Shown here: in pieces, positions 9,968 to 17,450 of the stretch
Layout: every line of letters begins with the position of its first letter
How positions within the stretch are numbered: position 1 is the first letter of the stretch
Origin: an uncultured Thermomicrobiales bacterium
GTDB lineage: Bacteria; Chloroflexota; Chloroflexia; Thermomicrobiales; UBA6265
DNA length: 26,003 nt
Assembly: GCA_902806375.1 (NCBI GenBank)
Contig: CADCWK010000221.1
Span: forward strand, 1-26,003
Reading direction: 5' to 3'
Position numbers and translations under genes: made by a program
The notes under the pieces: model-generated
The model's database searches: none
Told to the model about the DNA's origin: nothing
What the model saw: the letters and a program-made list of their open reading frames with translations, nothing else

Positions 9968-11647
9968 ATGGCTGAGCGTTGGACGATCGACACCCTTGCC
10001 GAAGTCTGGGCCGCACGCGGACTCGACCGGCGTGAACTGATGAAGCTGCTCGGTGCCGGAGCCGGGCTGACCGCGATGACGACCCTGTTTACGGCGCCGG
10101 GACCCGTCGGTGCCGCTCAGGCGGCCGAGGCGCAGGTGAGCGTCGAGTGGCTCAAGCCACAGACACTCGGGCCGCTGTTCTCGACCGCCGGGTTCGAGCA
10201 GCAGGTGGAGCGGGCGATCTTCGGCACGCTCGTCCGGATGAGCGACGTGCTCCAGCCGGAGGGCGACCTGGCCGAGACGATCGAGGTCTCACCGGACGCG
10301 ACGGTGTTTACCTTCCGGCTGCGCCAGAACGCGATGTTCAACGACGGCACCCCGCTAACCTCTGCCGATGTGCTGTTCACCTTCGAGCGGGCGCTGGACC
10401 GACGGGTCGGTTCGTTCTGGACGGCCCGCCTCCAGGGCATCCAGGGCGCGGCCGAGTTCGGCGACCAGACCGCGCCGACGGTCAGCGGCATCGCCGTGCC
10501 CGACGCCTCCACGGTGGTCTTCACGCTGACCGCGCCGGACGCCGCTTTCCTGCCGATCCTGGCCGACTTCTGCGGGCTCGGAATCCTGCCGAAGCACATC
10601 CTGGAAGGTATCGCGCCCGACCAGCTCGTCAACGACGCGTTCAATCTCGCCCCGACGGTCGGCGCCGGGCCGTACTCGTTCGTCCGCTACGAGTCGGACC
10701 AGTTCGTCGAACTCGTGGCCAACGACCTGTTCTGGGGCGGTCGCCCGGCCGTCGACCGAATCTTCATGAGGATCATCAACGCCGAAGTCGCTGTCGCCGA
10801 GATGGAAGCGGGCCGACTCGACCTGATGGCGGTCGCGATCGACGACATCCCCCGTTTCCAGGAGAACCCGGCCCTGACCGTCGTGACCGTCCCGAGTCCG
10901 TCGATGGACTCGATCTCGCTGAACCTGGACCTGCCGTACTTCCAGGACAAGCGTATCCGGCAAGCGATGCACTACGCGATCGACCGCGAGCAGATCGTCG
11001 CCGAGATCTACCAGGGCAACGCCGTCGTCCGCAATTCACCGATCTTCGGGCCGGAGTGGATGGGCGTGCCAGAGGGGCTCAACCCCTACGCCTACAACCC
11101 GGATACGGCCCGGCAACTCCTGGCCGACGCCGGCTGGGATTCCGGGCGTTCGGTCCAGATGATGTACAACCCGGCCGGCGGGCGGACGTTCGCCAACGTC
11201 GTCCCGATCATCCAGGCCCAGCTGGCCGAGGTCGGCTTCAACGTCACGCTCCAGCAGTACGACGCCGCCGAGATCAACAAGCACCTGACGACCGACCACG
11301 ACTATGAGATCTACATCGGCGGTGGTGGGGTCTACGGGGCAGACCCGAACATCAGCTCACGCTATTACCTGAGCAACGCCTTCACACCGACCGGAGCCAA
11401 CAGCGTCTGGTACGCCAACCCCGAGGTCGATGCGCTCTACCAGGAGGGCCGCCAGGCCGGCGACCAGGCCCAGCGCAAGGAGATCTATACCCGGCTGGCC
11501 ATCCTGCTCAACGACGAGTGCCCATCGGTCTTCCTCTGGTCGCCGAACACCAACTTCGTCTTCAACAACCGACTGGTCGGCTTCCTGCCGCCCTCCTATA
11601 TCCAGAACCGGCTCTGGCAGGCCGAGGCCTGGTCCGTCGCCCAGTAG
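9968..11647 (+). CDS. Oligopeptide/dipeptide-type ABC transporter substrate-binding protein (SBP family 5)
   Basis: A 559-residue exported protein of the DppA/OppA type (extracellular solute-binding family 5). The N-terminus carries DRRELMKLLGAGAGLTAM (20-37), a twin-arginine-like motif and hydrophobic core followed by an Ala-rich region near residues 49-54, so export by Tat is likely. There is no lipobox cysteine, which is unusual if it must be held at a monoderm surface. Family features include the early ETIEVSPDATVFTFRLRQN strand, FNDGTPLTSADVLFTFERAL, GAGPYSFVRYE, IRQAMHYAIDREQIV and YNPDTARQLLADAGW. It would bind a peptide or similar solute outside the membrane and hand it to the two downstream permeases. 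The ATG at 9968 is chosen because GGAGGA at 9955-9960 gives a 7-nt spacer; the ATG at 9953 overlaps that site. The ligand is unknown. Confidence 0.94.
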   Translation: MAERWTIDTLAEVWAARGLDRRELMKLLGAGAGLTAMTTLFTAPGPVGAAQAAEAQVSVEWLKPQTLGPLFSTAGFEQQVERAIFGTLVRMSDVLQPEGDLAETIEVSPDATVFTFRLRQNAMFNDGTPLTSADVLFTFERALDRRVGSFWTARLQGIQGAAEFGDQTAPTVSGIAVPDASTVVFTLTAPDAAFLPILADFCGLGILPKHILEGIAPDQLVNDAFNLAPTVGAGPYSFVRYESDQFVELVANDLFWGGRPAVDRIFMRIINAEVAVAEMEAGRLDLMAVAIDDIPRFQENPALTVVTVPSPSMDSISLNLDLPYFQDKRIRQAMHYAIDREQIVAEIYQGNAVVRNSPIFGPEWMGVPEGLNPYAYNPDTARQLLADAGWDSGRSVQMMYNPAGGRTFANVVPIIQAQLAEVGFNVTLQQYDAAEINKHLTTDHDYEIYIGGGGVYGADPNISSRYYLSNAFTPTGANSVWYANPEVDALYQEGRQAGDQAQRKEIYTRLAILLNDECPSVFLWSPNTNFVFNNRLVGFLPPSYIQNRLWQAEAWSVAQ

Positions 11648-11775
11648 TCGGCCCGCGCCACCGGTTTCCCGGAGCGTGTCGCTGCCCAGCGATGCCTTCT
11701 GGGGAACCGTCGTGGCACCGGTCGTGGCATCTTTGACGATCTCGCGGCCCAGGCCGGGCAGGGAGCCAATGGCCC

Positions 11776-12738
11776 ATGGCGCAGTTTCTCCTCCGCCGCC
11801 TCCTGATCAGCATCCCGGTTCTGCTCGGGATCACCGTCGCCATGTACGTGATCATCAACCTGGCGCCCGGTGACCCGGTTACCGCCCTGATGAACCCGGA
11901 GCAGATGGCCAATCTCGGGCCGGAGTGGGTCGAGCAGCAGCGCGAGTCGCTCGGTCTCAACGACCCGGCTCCGATCCGCTACCTGAAATGGCTCCGGGAG
12001 ACGGCGACCGGTAACCTTGGCTACTCCTTCGTCGACCGGCTCCCGGTGACGGAGAAGATCGGCGAGCGAATCTGGCCGACCCTGCAACTGATGCTGGTCG
12101 TGCTGGTGATCGCGGTCGTCGTCGGCGTCCCTCTCGGGATCGTCTCCGCACTGAAGCAGTACTCGTTCTTCGACTACCTGCTCACGGTCCTCGGGTTCCT
12201 GACCGTCTCGATCCCGTCGTTCTTCCTCGGCCTGGTGATGATCTACGTCTTTTCGCTCAAGCTCGACTGGCTGCCAGCCAACGGCATGTACACCGTCGGC
12301 CAGCCCCGGACCTTCACCGATTCCTTGAGTTACCTGATCCTGCCGGCGACGGTGCTCGGCCTTGCCCAGGCGGCGCCAATCATCCGCTACACGCGGGCCA
12401 GCATGCTGGAGACCATTCGGCAGGACTATGTCACCGTCGCCCGCTCCAAGGGGTTGAGCGAGACCCGGATCGTAACCGGGCACTCGCTCCGCAACGCCCT
12501 GATCCCGATCATCACGATCATCGCGCTGAACGTCCCAAGCCTGCTTGGCGGGACGGTCATCATCGAGCAGGTCTTCGGCTGGCCGGGGATGGGCAGCCTG
12601 GCGATCGCGTCGGTGCTCGGGCGGGACTACAACGTCCTGATGGGGATCAACCTCGTCATCGCGATCATGATCCTGCTCAGCAACCTGCTGGCCGACACGA
12701 TCTACGCCCTGGCCGACCCGAGGATCAAGTACGCATGA
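11776..12738 (+). CDS. dppB: Peptide-type ABC transporter permease, DppB/OppB-like
   Basis: A 320-residue inner-membrane permease with six likely helices. It starts with the family's N-terminal helix MAQFLLRRLLISIPVLLGIT, followed by NLAPGDPV and a periplasmic stretch rich in GL.DP-type motifs (ESLGLNDPAPIRYLKWL). The cytoplasmic coupling (EAA) loop reads RQDYVTVARSKGLSETRIV (about 216-234) and would contact the ATPase. GTVIIEQVFGWPGMG is typical of DppB. GGGAG at 11761-11765 precedes the start by 10 nt. The gene follows the binding-protein gene by 128 bases and overlaps the next permease by ATGA, so the two permeases are translationally coupled. Confidence 0.95.
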   Translation: MAQFLLRRLLISIPVLLGITVAMYVIINLAPGDPVTALMNPEQMANLGPEWVEQQRESLGLNDPAPIRYLKWLRETATGNLGYSFVDRLPVTEKIGERIWPTLQLMLVVLVIAVVVGVPLGIVSALKQYSFFDYLLTVLGFLTVSIPSFFLGLVMIYVFSLKLDWLPANGMYTVGQPRTFTDSLSYLILPATVLGLAQAAPIIRYTRASMLETIRQDYVTVARSKGLSETRIVTGHSLRNALIPIITIIALNVPSLLGGTVIIEQVFGWPGMGSLAIASVLGRDYNVLMGINLVIAIMILLSNLLADTIYALADPRIKYA

Positions 12739-13637
12739 GCGCCGCGACGACCGCCCCGGTCGAGTCCGCATCCCGACTCGCGACCGTCCGTCCCCGGCGG
12801 GACGTGACGCTCTGGTCGCGTTTCCGCAAGCACCGGCTGGCAGTGGTCGGCCTCTTCGTGCTCCTGGTGATGATCCTGATCGCCATCGCCGCGCCGTTGC
12901 TGGCCCCGTACGACCCCAACAGCGTCTCACTGTCCGACTACCGCAAGCCGCCGTCGGCCGAGCACTGGCTGGGAACGGACTCGCAGGGGCGTGATGTCCT
13001 CAGCCGGCTGATGTACGCGGCCCGGGTGTCGCTCTCGGTCGGAATCGGCGCGGTCGCCATCTACGTCGTCATCGGGACGATCCTCGGCGGGGTGGCCGGC
13101 TACTTTGGGGGCTGGATTGACAACGTCATCATGCGACTGGCCGACATGGTCCTGTCGTTCCCCTCGATCATCGTCATCATCACCCTGGTCTCCATCCTCG
13201 GGCCAAGCATCCTGAACGTCATCCTCGTGATCGGGCTGCTCGGTTGGCCACCGATCGCCCGGCTGGTCCGTGGTGAATTCCTGACGCTGCGGGAGCGCGA
13301 CTTCGTCGTGGCGTCGCGCTCGATCGGCGCCCCGAGCGGCCGGATCATCGCCCGGCACATCTTCCCCAACGCGACGACGCCGGTGATCGTCAATGCGACT
13401 TTCGGCATGGCCAGCGCGATCCTGCTCGAAGCCGGCCTGAGCTTCCTGGGGCTGGGCGTCCAGCCGCCGACCGCGAGCTGGGGGAACATCCTCAACGCGG
13501 CCCAGTCGATCACGATCCTCGAGGAGATGCCCTGGCTCTGGCTCCCGCCCGGTGCCGCCATCGTGGTCGCCGTCCTCGCCATCAATACCCTCGGCGATGG
13601 CCTGCGGGATGCCCTCGACCCGCGCTCCCGCCGATAG
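12735..13637 (+). CDS. dppC: Peptide-type ABC transporter permease, DppC/OppC-like
   Basis: A 300-residue partner permease. The N-terminal stretch has FRKHRLAVVGLFVLLVMILI (first helix) and LAPYDPNSVSLSDYRKPPSAEHWLGTDSQGRD, the DppC signature with the conserved HxLGTDxxGRD box. The EAA loop is RERDFVVASRSIGAPSGRIIARHIFPN. The C-terminal part contains LEAGLSFLGLGVQPP and the family ending GDGLRDALDPR. It forms the channel with the DppB-like protein. The ATG overlaps the dppB-like stop. No ATPase gene (DppD/DppF type) follows; the next gene is on the opposite strand and the gap holds terminator-like hairpins, so the ATPases must be encoded elsewhere. Confidence 0.95.
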   Translation: MSAATTAPVESASRLATVRPRRDVTLWSRFRKHRLAVVGLFVLLVMILIAIAAPLLAPYDPNSVSLSDYRKPPSAEHWLGTDSQGRDVLSRLMYAARVSLSVGIGAVAIYVVIGTILGGVAGYFGGWIDNVIMRLADMVLSFPSIIVIITLVSILGPSILNVILVIGLLGWPPIARLVRGEFLTLRERDFVVASRSIGAPSGRIIARHIFPNATTPVIVNATFGMASAILLEAGLSFLGLGVQPPTASWGNILNAAQSITILEEMPWLWLPPGAAIVVAVLAINTLGDGLRDALDPRSRR

Positions 13638-13656
13638 GGACAGCTGGGAGCGCGGG
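13619..13656. terminator. 11-bp GC-rich hairpin spanning the dppC stop
   Basis: CCCGCGCTCCC (13619-13629) and GGGAGCGCGGG (13646-13656) form a perfect 11-bp stem with a 16-base loop that includes the stop codon. Its position at the end of the transporter genes, facing a convergent gene, suggests a terminator or 3'-end stabiliser. Confidence 0.55.
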
Positions 13657-13666
13657 AACCGGTTGC

Positions 13667-13692
13667 CGTCCTGCCCGGAGCGCAACAGGACG
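13667..13692. terminator. Second hairpin in the convergent gap
   Basis: CGTCCTG (13667-13673) and CAGGACG (13686-13692) form a 7-bp stem with a 12-base loop, 17 bases from the opposing gene's stop. It may end the leftward seven-gene series. Confidence 0.4.
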
Positions 13693-13708
13693 ACGACGTG
13701 ACCGAGGA

Positions 13709-14260
13709 TCAGTCCTGGCGCAGCGCGTACGTCACGATCGCGTTCCCGGATGGCGTGATCTGCGACTCGACGAGCCGAAAGCGGGTCGTCGGGTCCGACG
13801 GCTCGAAGAGCCGTTTCCCGGCCCCGGCGACCACCGGGTGCACGATGAGTGTCAGGGTGTCGAGGAGACCCGCGAACAGGAGCTGCCGCACGATCGAGAT
13901 ACTGCCGCAGACCGCGATCTCGCCCCCGTCCCCGGCCTTGAGGGCCCGCACGACGTCCAGGAGATCGCCGTCGATCACCTCGGCGTTCTCCCAGGCCAAC
14001 GGGCCCCGGAGCGTCCGTGAGGCGACCAGCTTCCGGACCGGGTTGATGAACGCGCCGAACTCGTCGTCGTTCGCGGCACTGGGCCAGTACCCCGACCACT
14101 CGTCATAACTCGTCCGGCCCAGCAGGACGGTGTCGACCCCCTGGAGCACCGCGTCCATCGCGGCGCCCACGCCGTCGTCGAAGGCATCGAACTGCCAGAG
14201 GTGCGGTGACTCGACGACGCCGTCGACCGATTGAAACAGACCCGCGGTGACCTTGCGCAC
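13709..14260 (-). CDS. RibD C-terminal/dihydrofolate reductase-like protein
   Basis: A 183-residue soluble protein of the RibD_C (DHFR-fold) family that includes many standalone YwjB/YyaP-like proteins of unknown substrate. Visible landmarks are the opening VRKVTAGLFQSVDGVVESP, VDTVLLGRTSYDEW (the GRxTY box), the strand EIAVCGSISIVRQLLFAGL (matching the 'i.v.GS..l...Ll..gLvDel' NADPH-binding stretch) and LIVHPVVAGAGKRLF. These proteins likely use NADPH to reduce a small substrate. The GTG at 14260 is chosen because GGAGAAGGG lies just upstream and the conserved N-terminus begins there; the upstream in-frame ATG at 14335 adds 25 Arg-rich residues that are not conserved. A strong hairpin separates it from the upstream VOC gene. 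Confidence 0.88.
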   Translation of the reverse strand: MRKVTAGLFQSVDGVVESPHLWQFDAFDDGVGAAMDAVLQGVDTVLLGRTSYDEWSGYWPSAANDDEFGAFINPVRKLVASRTLRGPLAWENAEVIDGDLLDVVRALKAGDGGEIAVCGSISIVRQLLFAGLLDTLTLIVHPVVAGAGKRLFEPSDPTTRFRLVESQITPSGNAIVTYALRQD

Positions 14261-14293
14261 TGAACCCTTCTCCGTGGTGTCAGGAACTCGCGA

Positions 14294-14326
14294 GCGAGAT
14301 CTCGCCCGGCGGAGGATACGCCGGGC
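14294..14326. terminator. Palindrome and hairpin between VOC and RibD-like genes
   Basis: GCGAGATCTCGC (14294-14305) is a perfect 12-bp palindrome. GCCCGGCG (14304-14311) and CGCCGGGC (14319-14326) form a perfect 8-bp stem with a 7-base loop. They lie between the VOC stop (14377) and the RibD-like start (14260), so they may end the upstream transcript or regulate the downstream gene. Confidence 0.45.
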
Positions 14327-14376
14327 AGGATCCATGGGCCAGTCGCCTGGTGTGTCGTCGCGATCGTCATCCGCGA

Positions 14377-14994
14377 TCAGGCGCCGCTGACCAGCTCGCG
14401 GAGGACGATCTCGCCCGCCGGGCTGTCGATGCCGACACCGGCCAGCCGAGGTTCCCCACCGATGAAGCGGAGCGGGACGTCGATCTCCCCGACCCAGTCG
14501 CGGACGTCCGCCTCGTCGCCGCCGACCTCCAGGAACGTGAAGCCACCCGGCTGGGCTGGGTGCTGGATCTCCTCATAGCGCTTCAGCCAGCCGGCGACCC
14601 GGTCGCCGCGAAGCCGGCTGTACCGGATGAAGAACGGGCGGTCCGACCGGACGCCGCCGAGGGTCTGCCAGCCCGCTCCCGGCTCGCCGTCAGGCTGGAT
14701 AGCGAGTCGTGTCGCGACCGTACCGAGGTCGATCGGCTCGATCACCCAGGTGAACAGGCGACCTCCGCCGGCCGCGGCCCGGTCGATCGCGGCGGCTTCC
14801 GGGGTGGCGGACGGATCGGTCGCCGACACCAGCTCGATGTAGGCCGGTGGCCCGAGCGGGATGACGGCGTTGGCCACGCCTGGGAATGGCGAGCCGCCGG
14901 GCAGGATCGTGGCGAGACCGTATCGCTCCCGCATCGTCGCCGCTGCCGCCTCGATGTCCGGGACGGCGATCAGGATGTGGTCGACGGCGTTCAT
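14377..14994 (-). CDS. Glyoxalase-like (VOC superfamily) protein
   Basis: A 205-residue soluble protein with the Glyoxalase_3-like pattern: VDHILIAVPDIEAAAATMRERYGL at the N-terminus, the central strand FPGVANAVIPLGPPAYIELVSATDP, RLFTWVIEPIDLGTVATRL, and a C-terminal half ending FTFLEVGGDEADVRDWVGE. VOC proteins use paired beta-alpha-beta-beta-beta modules to bind a metal and act on small ligands; the reaction is not predictable. His at VDHILIA and Glu in YIELVSA occupy usual metal-ligand positions. The ATG at 14994 has CCGGAG 7 nt upstream. The epimerase gene ends 47 bases before it, so co-transcription is likely. Confidence 0.85.
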   Translation of the reverse strand: MNAVDHILIAVPDIEAAAATMRERYGLATILPGGSPFPGVANAVIPLGPPAYIELVSATDPSATPEAAAIDRAAAGGGRLFTWVIEPIDLGTVATRLAIQPDGEPGAGWQTLGGVRSDRPFFIRYSRLRGDRVAGWLKRYEEIQHPAQPGGFTFLEVGGDEADVRDWVGEIDVPLRFIGGEPRLAGVGIDSPAGEIVLRELVSGA

Positions 14995-15041
14995 GGTGGG
15001 CTCCGGTTCCTGGACGACGGCGGCCGCCCCGCCTGGTCCGC

Positions 15042-16118
15042 TCAGAAGAAGCGCTTGAACACGCCCAGGGCGCCCTGCTTCCACGGCACCCGGTGGGAGA
15101 CACCGGAGGCGTTGGCGAAGTCGGCCTGGTGCTCGAGATACCACACGTAGTTGCGGAGCAGCGCGTCGCGGTTGCTGTACTGCGGACGCCAGCCGAGTTG
15201 CCGCTGCGCCTTGTCGGTGCTGACGAACGAGTCCTTGCTGGCCGTCTCGTAGACCCACTTGTAGAGGGGAGAGATGCCGAGCCGGTCCAGCAGCCGGAGG
15301 GCGACGATCATCGGCGTCGCCGGGAAGCCGATGATGCGCTTGCCATGGCCGGCCGCGTCGAGCACGGCCTGGTAGTCCTTGCGCATCGTCGTGAACTCGG
15401 TGGCGCCGACGTTGAAGGTGTCGTTGGCCGCTTCGGCCGGCAAGGTCAGTGCCAGCCAGATCGCAGCGCAGAGGTCGGCGACGTCGAGGAGCTGGTACCG
15501 GTTGTGGCCCATGCCGATCATGGGGAAGTGGTGGCCGGTCGCCGCCCAGTCGTAGAGCAGCGCGAAGACACCGAGCCGCTCGGGGCCGACGAAGCTCTTC
15601 GGCCGCAGGATCGGCACGACCAGCCCACGGGCGCGCTCCTCCAGGCAGACGATCTCGGCCTGGATCTTGGCCTGCCCATAGGGTCCGACCCCCTCCAGCT
15701 TGTCGTCCTCCAGCAGCGGGTGGTGGTCCGGGATGCCGTAGACGGCCGTCGACGAGACATGGACGACGCGCCGGATGCCCTGCTCTCGGGCCGTCCGCAG
15801 GACCAGGCGCGTCCCCTCGACGTCGGTGGTGTAGATGTCCTCCGGGCTGTAGAGCGGCAGGGCGGCGGCGGTGTGGACGACGGCGTCGCAGCCGGCCATG
15901 GCCGTCGCCACGGCGGCCGGGTCGCGGATATCGCCGGTGATGGACGTGACCTGGTCCCGGAGGTCGGGGTAGTCGAACGGGGCGAGGTCGAGGGTGACCA
16001 CCTCCACACCGTGACCGTGCAGGAAGCGGGCGAGGTTGATCCCGAGGAAACCGGCCCCGCCGGTGATGAGGACGCGCTTCGGCTCGTGGGACGTACTCGT
16101 CTGGGAGGGGACAGTCAC
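15042..16118 (-). CDS. NAD-dependent epimerase/dehydratase (extended SDR)
   Basis: A 358-residue cytosolic oxidoreductase. The N-terminal Rossmann fold is clear: RVLITGGAGFLG (15-26), TLDLAPFD with an Asp for NAD ribose, and GDIRDPAAV. The catalytic set is Ser122-Ser123 in VVHVSSTAVYG, Tyr147 and Lys151 in PYGQAKIQAE. It belongs with sugar-nucleotide epimerases and the related 3-beta-hydroxysteroid/isomerase-like group. RPKSFVGPERLGVF and the closing QRQLGWRPQY stretch are common to both. The GTG start at 16118 has AAAGGA 10 nt upstream. Its neighbours are a UPF0104 membrane protein and an MFS transporter, so a role in a glycolipid or cell-surface lipid is plausible but unproven. The substrate is unknown. 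Confidence 0.9.
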   Translation of the reverse strand: MTVPSQTSTSHEPKRVLITGGAGFLGINLARFLHGHGVEVVTLDLAPFDYPDLRDQVTSITGDIRDPAAVATAMAGCDAVVHTAAALPLYSPEDIYTTDVEGTRLVLRTAREQGIRRVVHVSSTAVYGIPDHHPLLEDDKLEGVGPYGQAKIQAEIVCLEERARGLVVPILRPKSFVGPERLGVFALLYDWAATGHHFPMIGMGHNRYQLLDVADLCAAIWLALTLPAEAANDTFNVGATEFTTMRKDYQAVLDAAGHGKRIIGFPATPMIVALRLLDRLGISPLYKWVYETASKDSFVSTDKAQRQLGWRPQYSNRDALLRNYVWYLEHQADFANASGVSHRVPWKQGALGVFKRFF

Positions 16119-16200
16119 CGGGGGAGGGTCCTTTCGGGGTACGGGATTGTCTGGCAGGGGGCCGGGTCGTGCTGCGCCCGGGTCAGCGGGCTCAGCTGGG

Positions 16201-17322
16201 TCAGGTGGGGCCGGTCGCGGACGATGCGGTCCCGACGGTCACCGCCGGGATGTCCTTCCGGCCACGCAGGGACCGTTGCAAGAGCACGACCGCGCCCAGT
16301 CCGAGCAGGACCGAGAACCAGAGGGTCGCGAACCGGATCAGGATCGTCGCCGCCGCGGCGTCCCCCCTGGTGAAGGCCGGGTCGGTGACGAGGAGGATCA
16401 GCATCGCGGTGATGCTGGCCTCAGCGATGCCGAGCCCGCCAGGGAGGAACGACAGGGCTCCGAAGACTGACGAGACCGACAGCACGAAGGTCGCGACCAG
16501 CAGCAGGTGCCAGCTCGCCTCCTGGCCCAACCCGACCAGGACGATGAACAGCGCGACACACTCCGCGAACCAGGACAGCATCCCGAGCAGGACGGACCCG
16601 GCTACCAGCCGCGGGGCGTAGAGCGTGTTCGACGCGTCGAGGAAGTGCTCGACATGGTGGGCCAACCGGGCGACGACCGGTCCCACGACCGGCAGGCGAC
16701 CCAGCAGCGCGACGAGGCGGTGGAGCAGGGCCGGCCGGCGGAGCAGGACGACGACGCCGATCCCGGCCGCGGCGGCCAGCCCGAGGAGCGGGCGTCCGTA
16801 GCTGAACTGCGTCAGGCCGATCGCCGCCAGCCCCAGCATGGCGAGCCCGTCGGTCAGCCGCTCGGCCGCGATCACCGCCGCCACCCGGCTGACCGGAGTG
16901 CCGGTGAGGCGGCGGACGTAGACGGCCTTGATGATCTCGCCGACCTTGCCGGGGGTGATCGACATGCTGAAGGCCGACAGGAAGGCGAGCGCGCTCAGCC
17001 GGGGCGGGAGGCCCCGGACGCCGATCCGGTCGAGGTAGAGCTGCCACTTGGCGAAGCGGAGCCCGTAGTTGAGCAGCGTCAGCCCGACGATCGGGACCGT
17101 CAGCCACCAGTCGAAGGTGGCCAGCGCGTCCCCGAGTTCGCGCAGGTCCGCGAACAGGGCGAGCGCGGTGAACACGACCAGGGCGAGGACCAGCCCGGCG
17201 ACGAAGCGCGGGAGCAGGCGGTGCCACGTGCCGGCCTCCGCGTCGGCCCCTGGTGCGTCGGCACCGGCGGGGGACTGCCGCTCCGGGAGCCCGTCTGGTT
17301 GGTCGGTGGGGGGTAGCGTCAT
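16201..17322 (-). CDS. UPF0104/LPG-synthase TM-domain integral membrane protein
   Basis: A 373-residue membrane protein of the lysylphosphatidylglycerol synthase TM-region family (UPF0104). About eight helices follow a 35-residue polar tail. Diagnostic segments are LLNYGLRFAKWQLYL (83-97), SITPGKVGEIIKAVYVRRL (121-139) and, near the C-terminus, LSFLPGGLGIAEASIT. In MprF this region flips aminoacyl-phospholipids; standalone members are often found beside glycosyltransferases and may move or bind polyprenyl or lipid-linked substrates. The C-terminal aminoacyl-transferase domain of MprF is absent, so lysyl-PG synthesis is not implied. The start at 17322 (MTLPP) follows GGAGACCGG; an ATG seven codons upstream has no ribosome binding site. 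The epimerase lies 82 bases downstream. Confidence 0.88.
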   Translation of the reverse strand: MTLPPTDQPDGLPERQSPAGADAPGADAEAGTWHRLLPRFVAGLVLALVVFTALALFADLRELGDALATFDWWLTVPIVGLTLLNYGLRFAKWQLYLDRIGVRGLPPRLSALAFLSAFSMSITPGKVGEIIKAVYVRRLTGTPVSRVAAVIAAERLTDGLAMLGLAAIGLTQFSYGRPLLGLAAAAGIGVVVLLRRPALLHRLVALLGRLPVVGPVVARLAHHVEHFLDASNTLYAPRLVAGSVLLGMLSWFAECVALFIVLVGLGQEASWHLLLVATFVLSVSSVFGALSFLPGGLGIAEASITAMLILLVTDPAFTRGDAAAATILIRFATLWFSVLLGLGAVVLLQRSLRGRKDIPAVTVGTASSATGPT

Positions 17323-17368
17323 CCGGTCTCCATGGTCTGTCATATCGATGGTCTTTGGGGTCGATCAG

Positions 17369-17383
17369 GGGAGGGACCCTCCC
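17369..17383. repeat. 15-bp interrupted palindrome between MFS and UPF0104 genes
   Basis: GGGAGGG (17369-17375), A, CCCTCCC (17377-17383). It lies between the MFS stop (17451) and the UPF0104 start (17322). Possible terminator stem or operator; no further support. Confidence 0.35.
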
Positions 17384-17450
17384 GCGTCGCGCGCGGGCGG
17401 CGTGGTGCTGATCCGGTCGGGTCGCGGCCGCCTAGTAGGTCGTCGTGGCG

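Noticed and set aside
16201..17322. Full MprF lysyl-phosphatidylglycerol synthase
   Set aside because: Only the membrane region is present; the C-terminal aminoacyl-transferase domain is missing.
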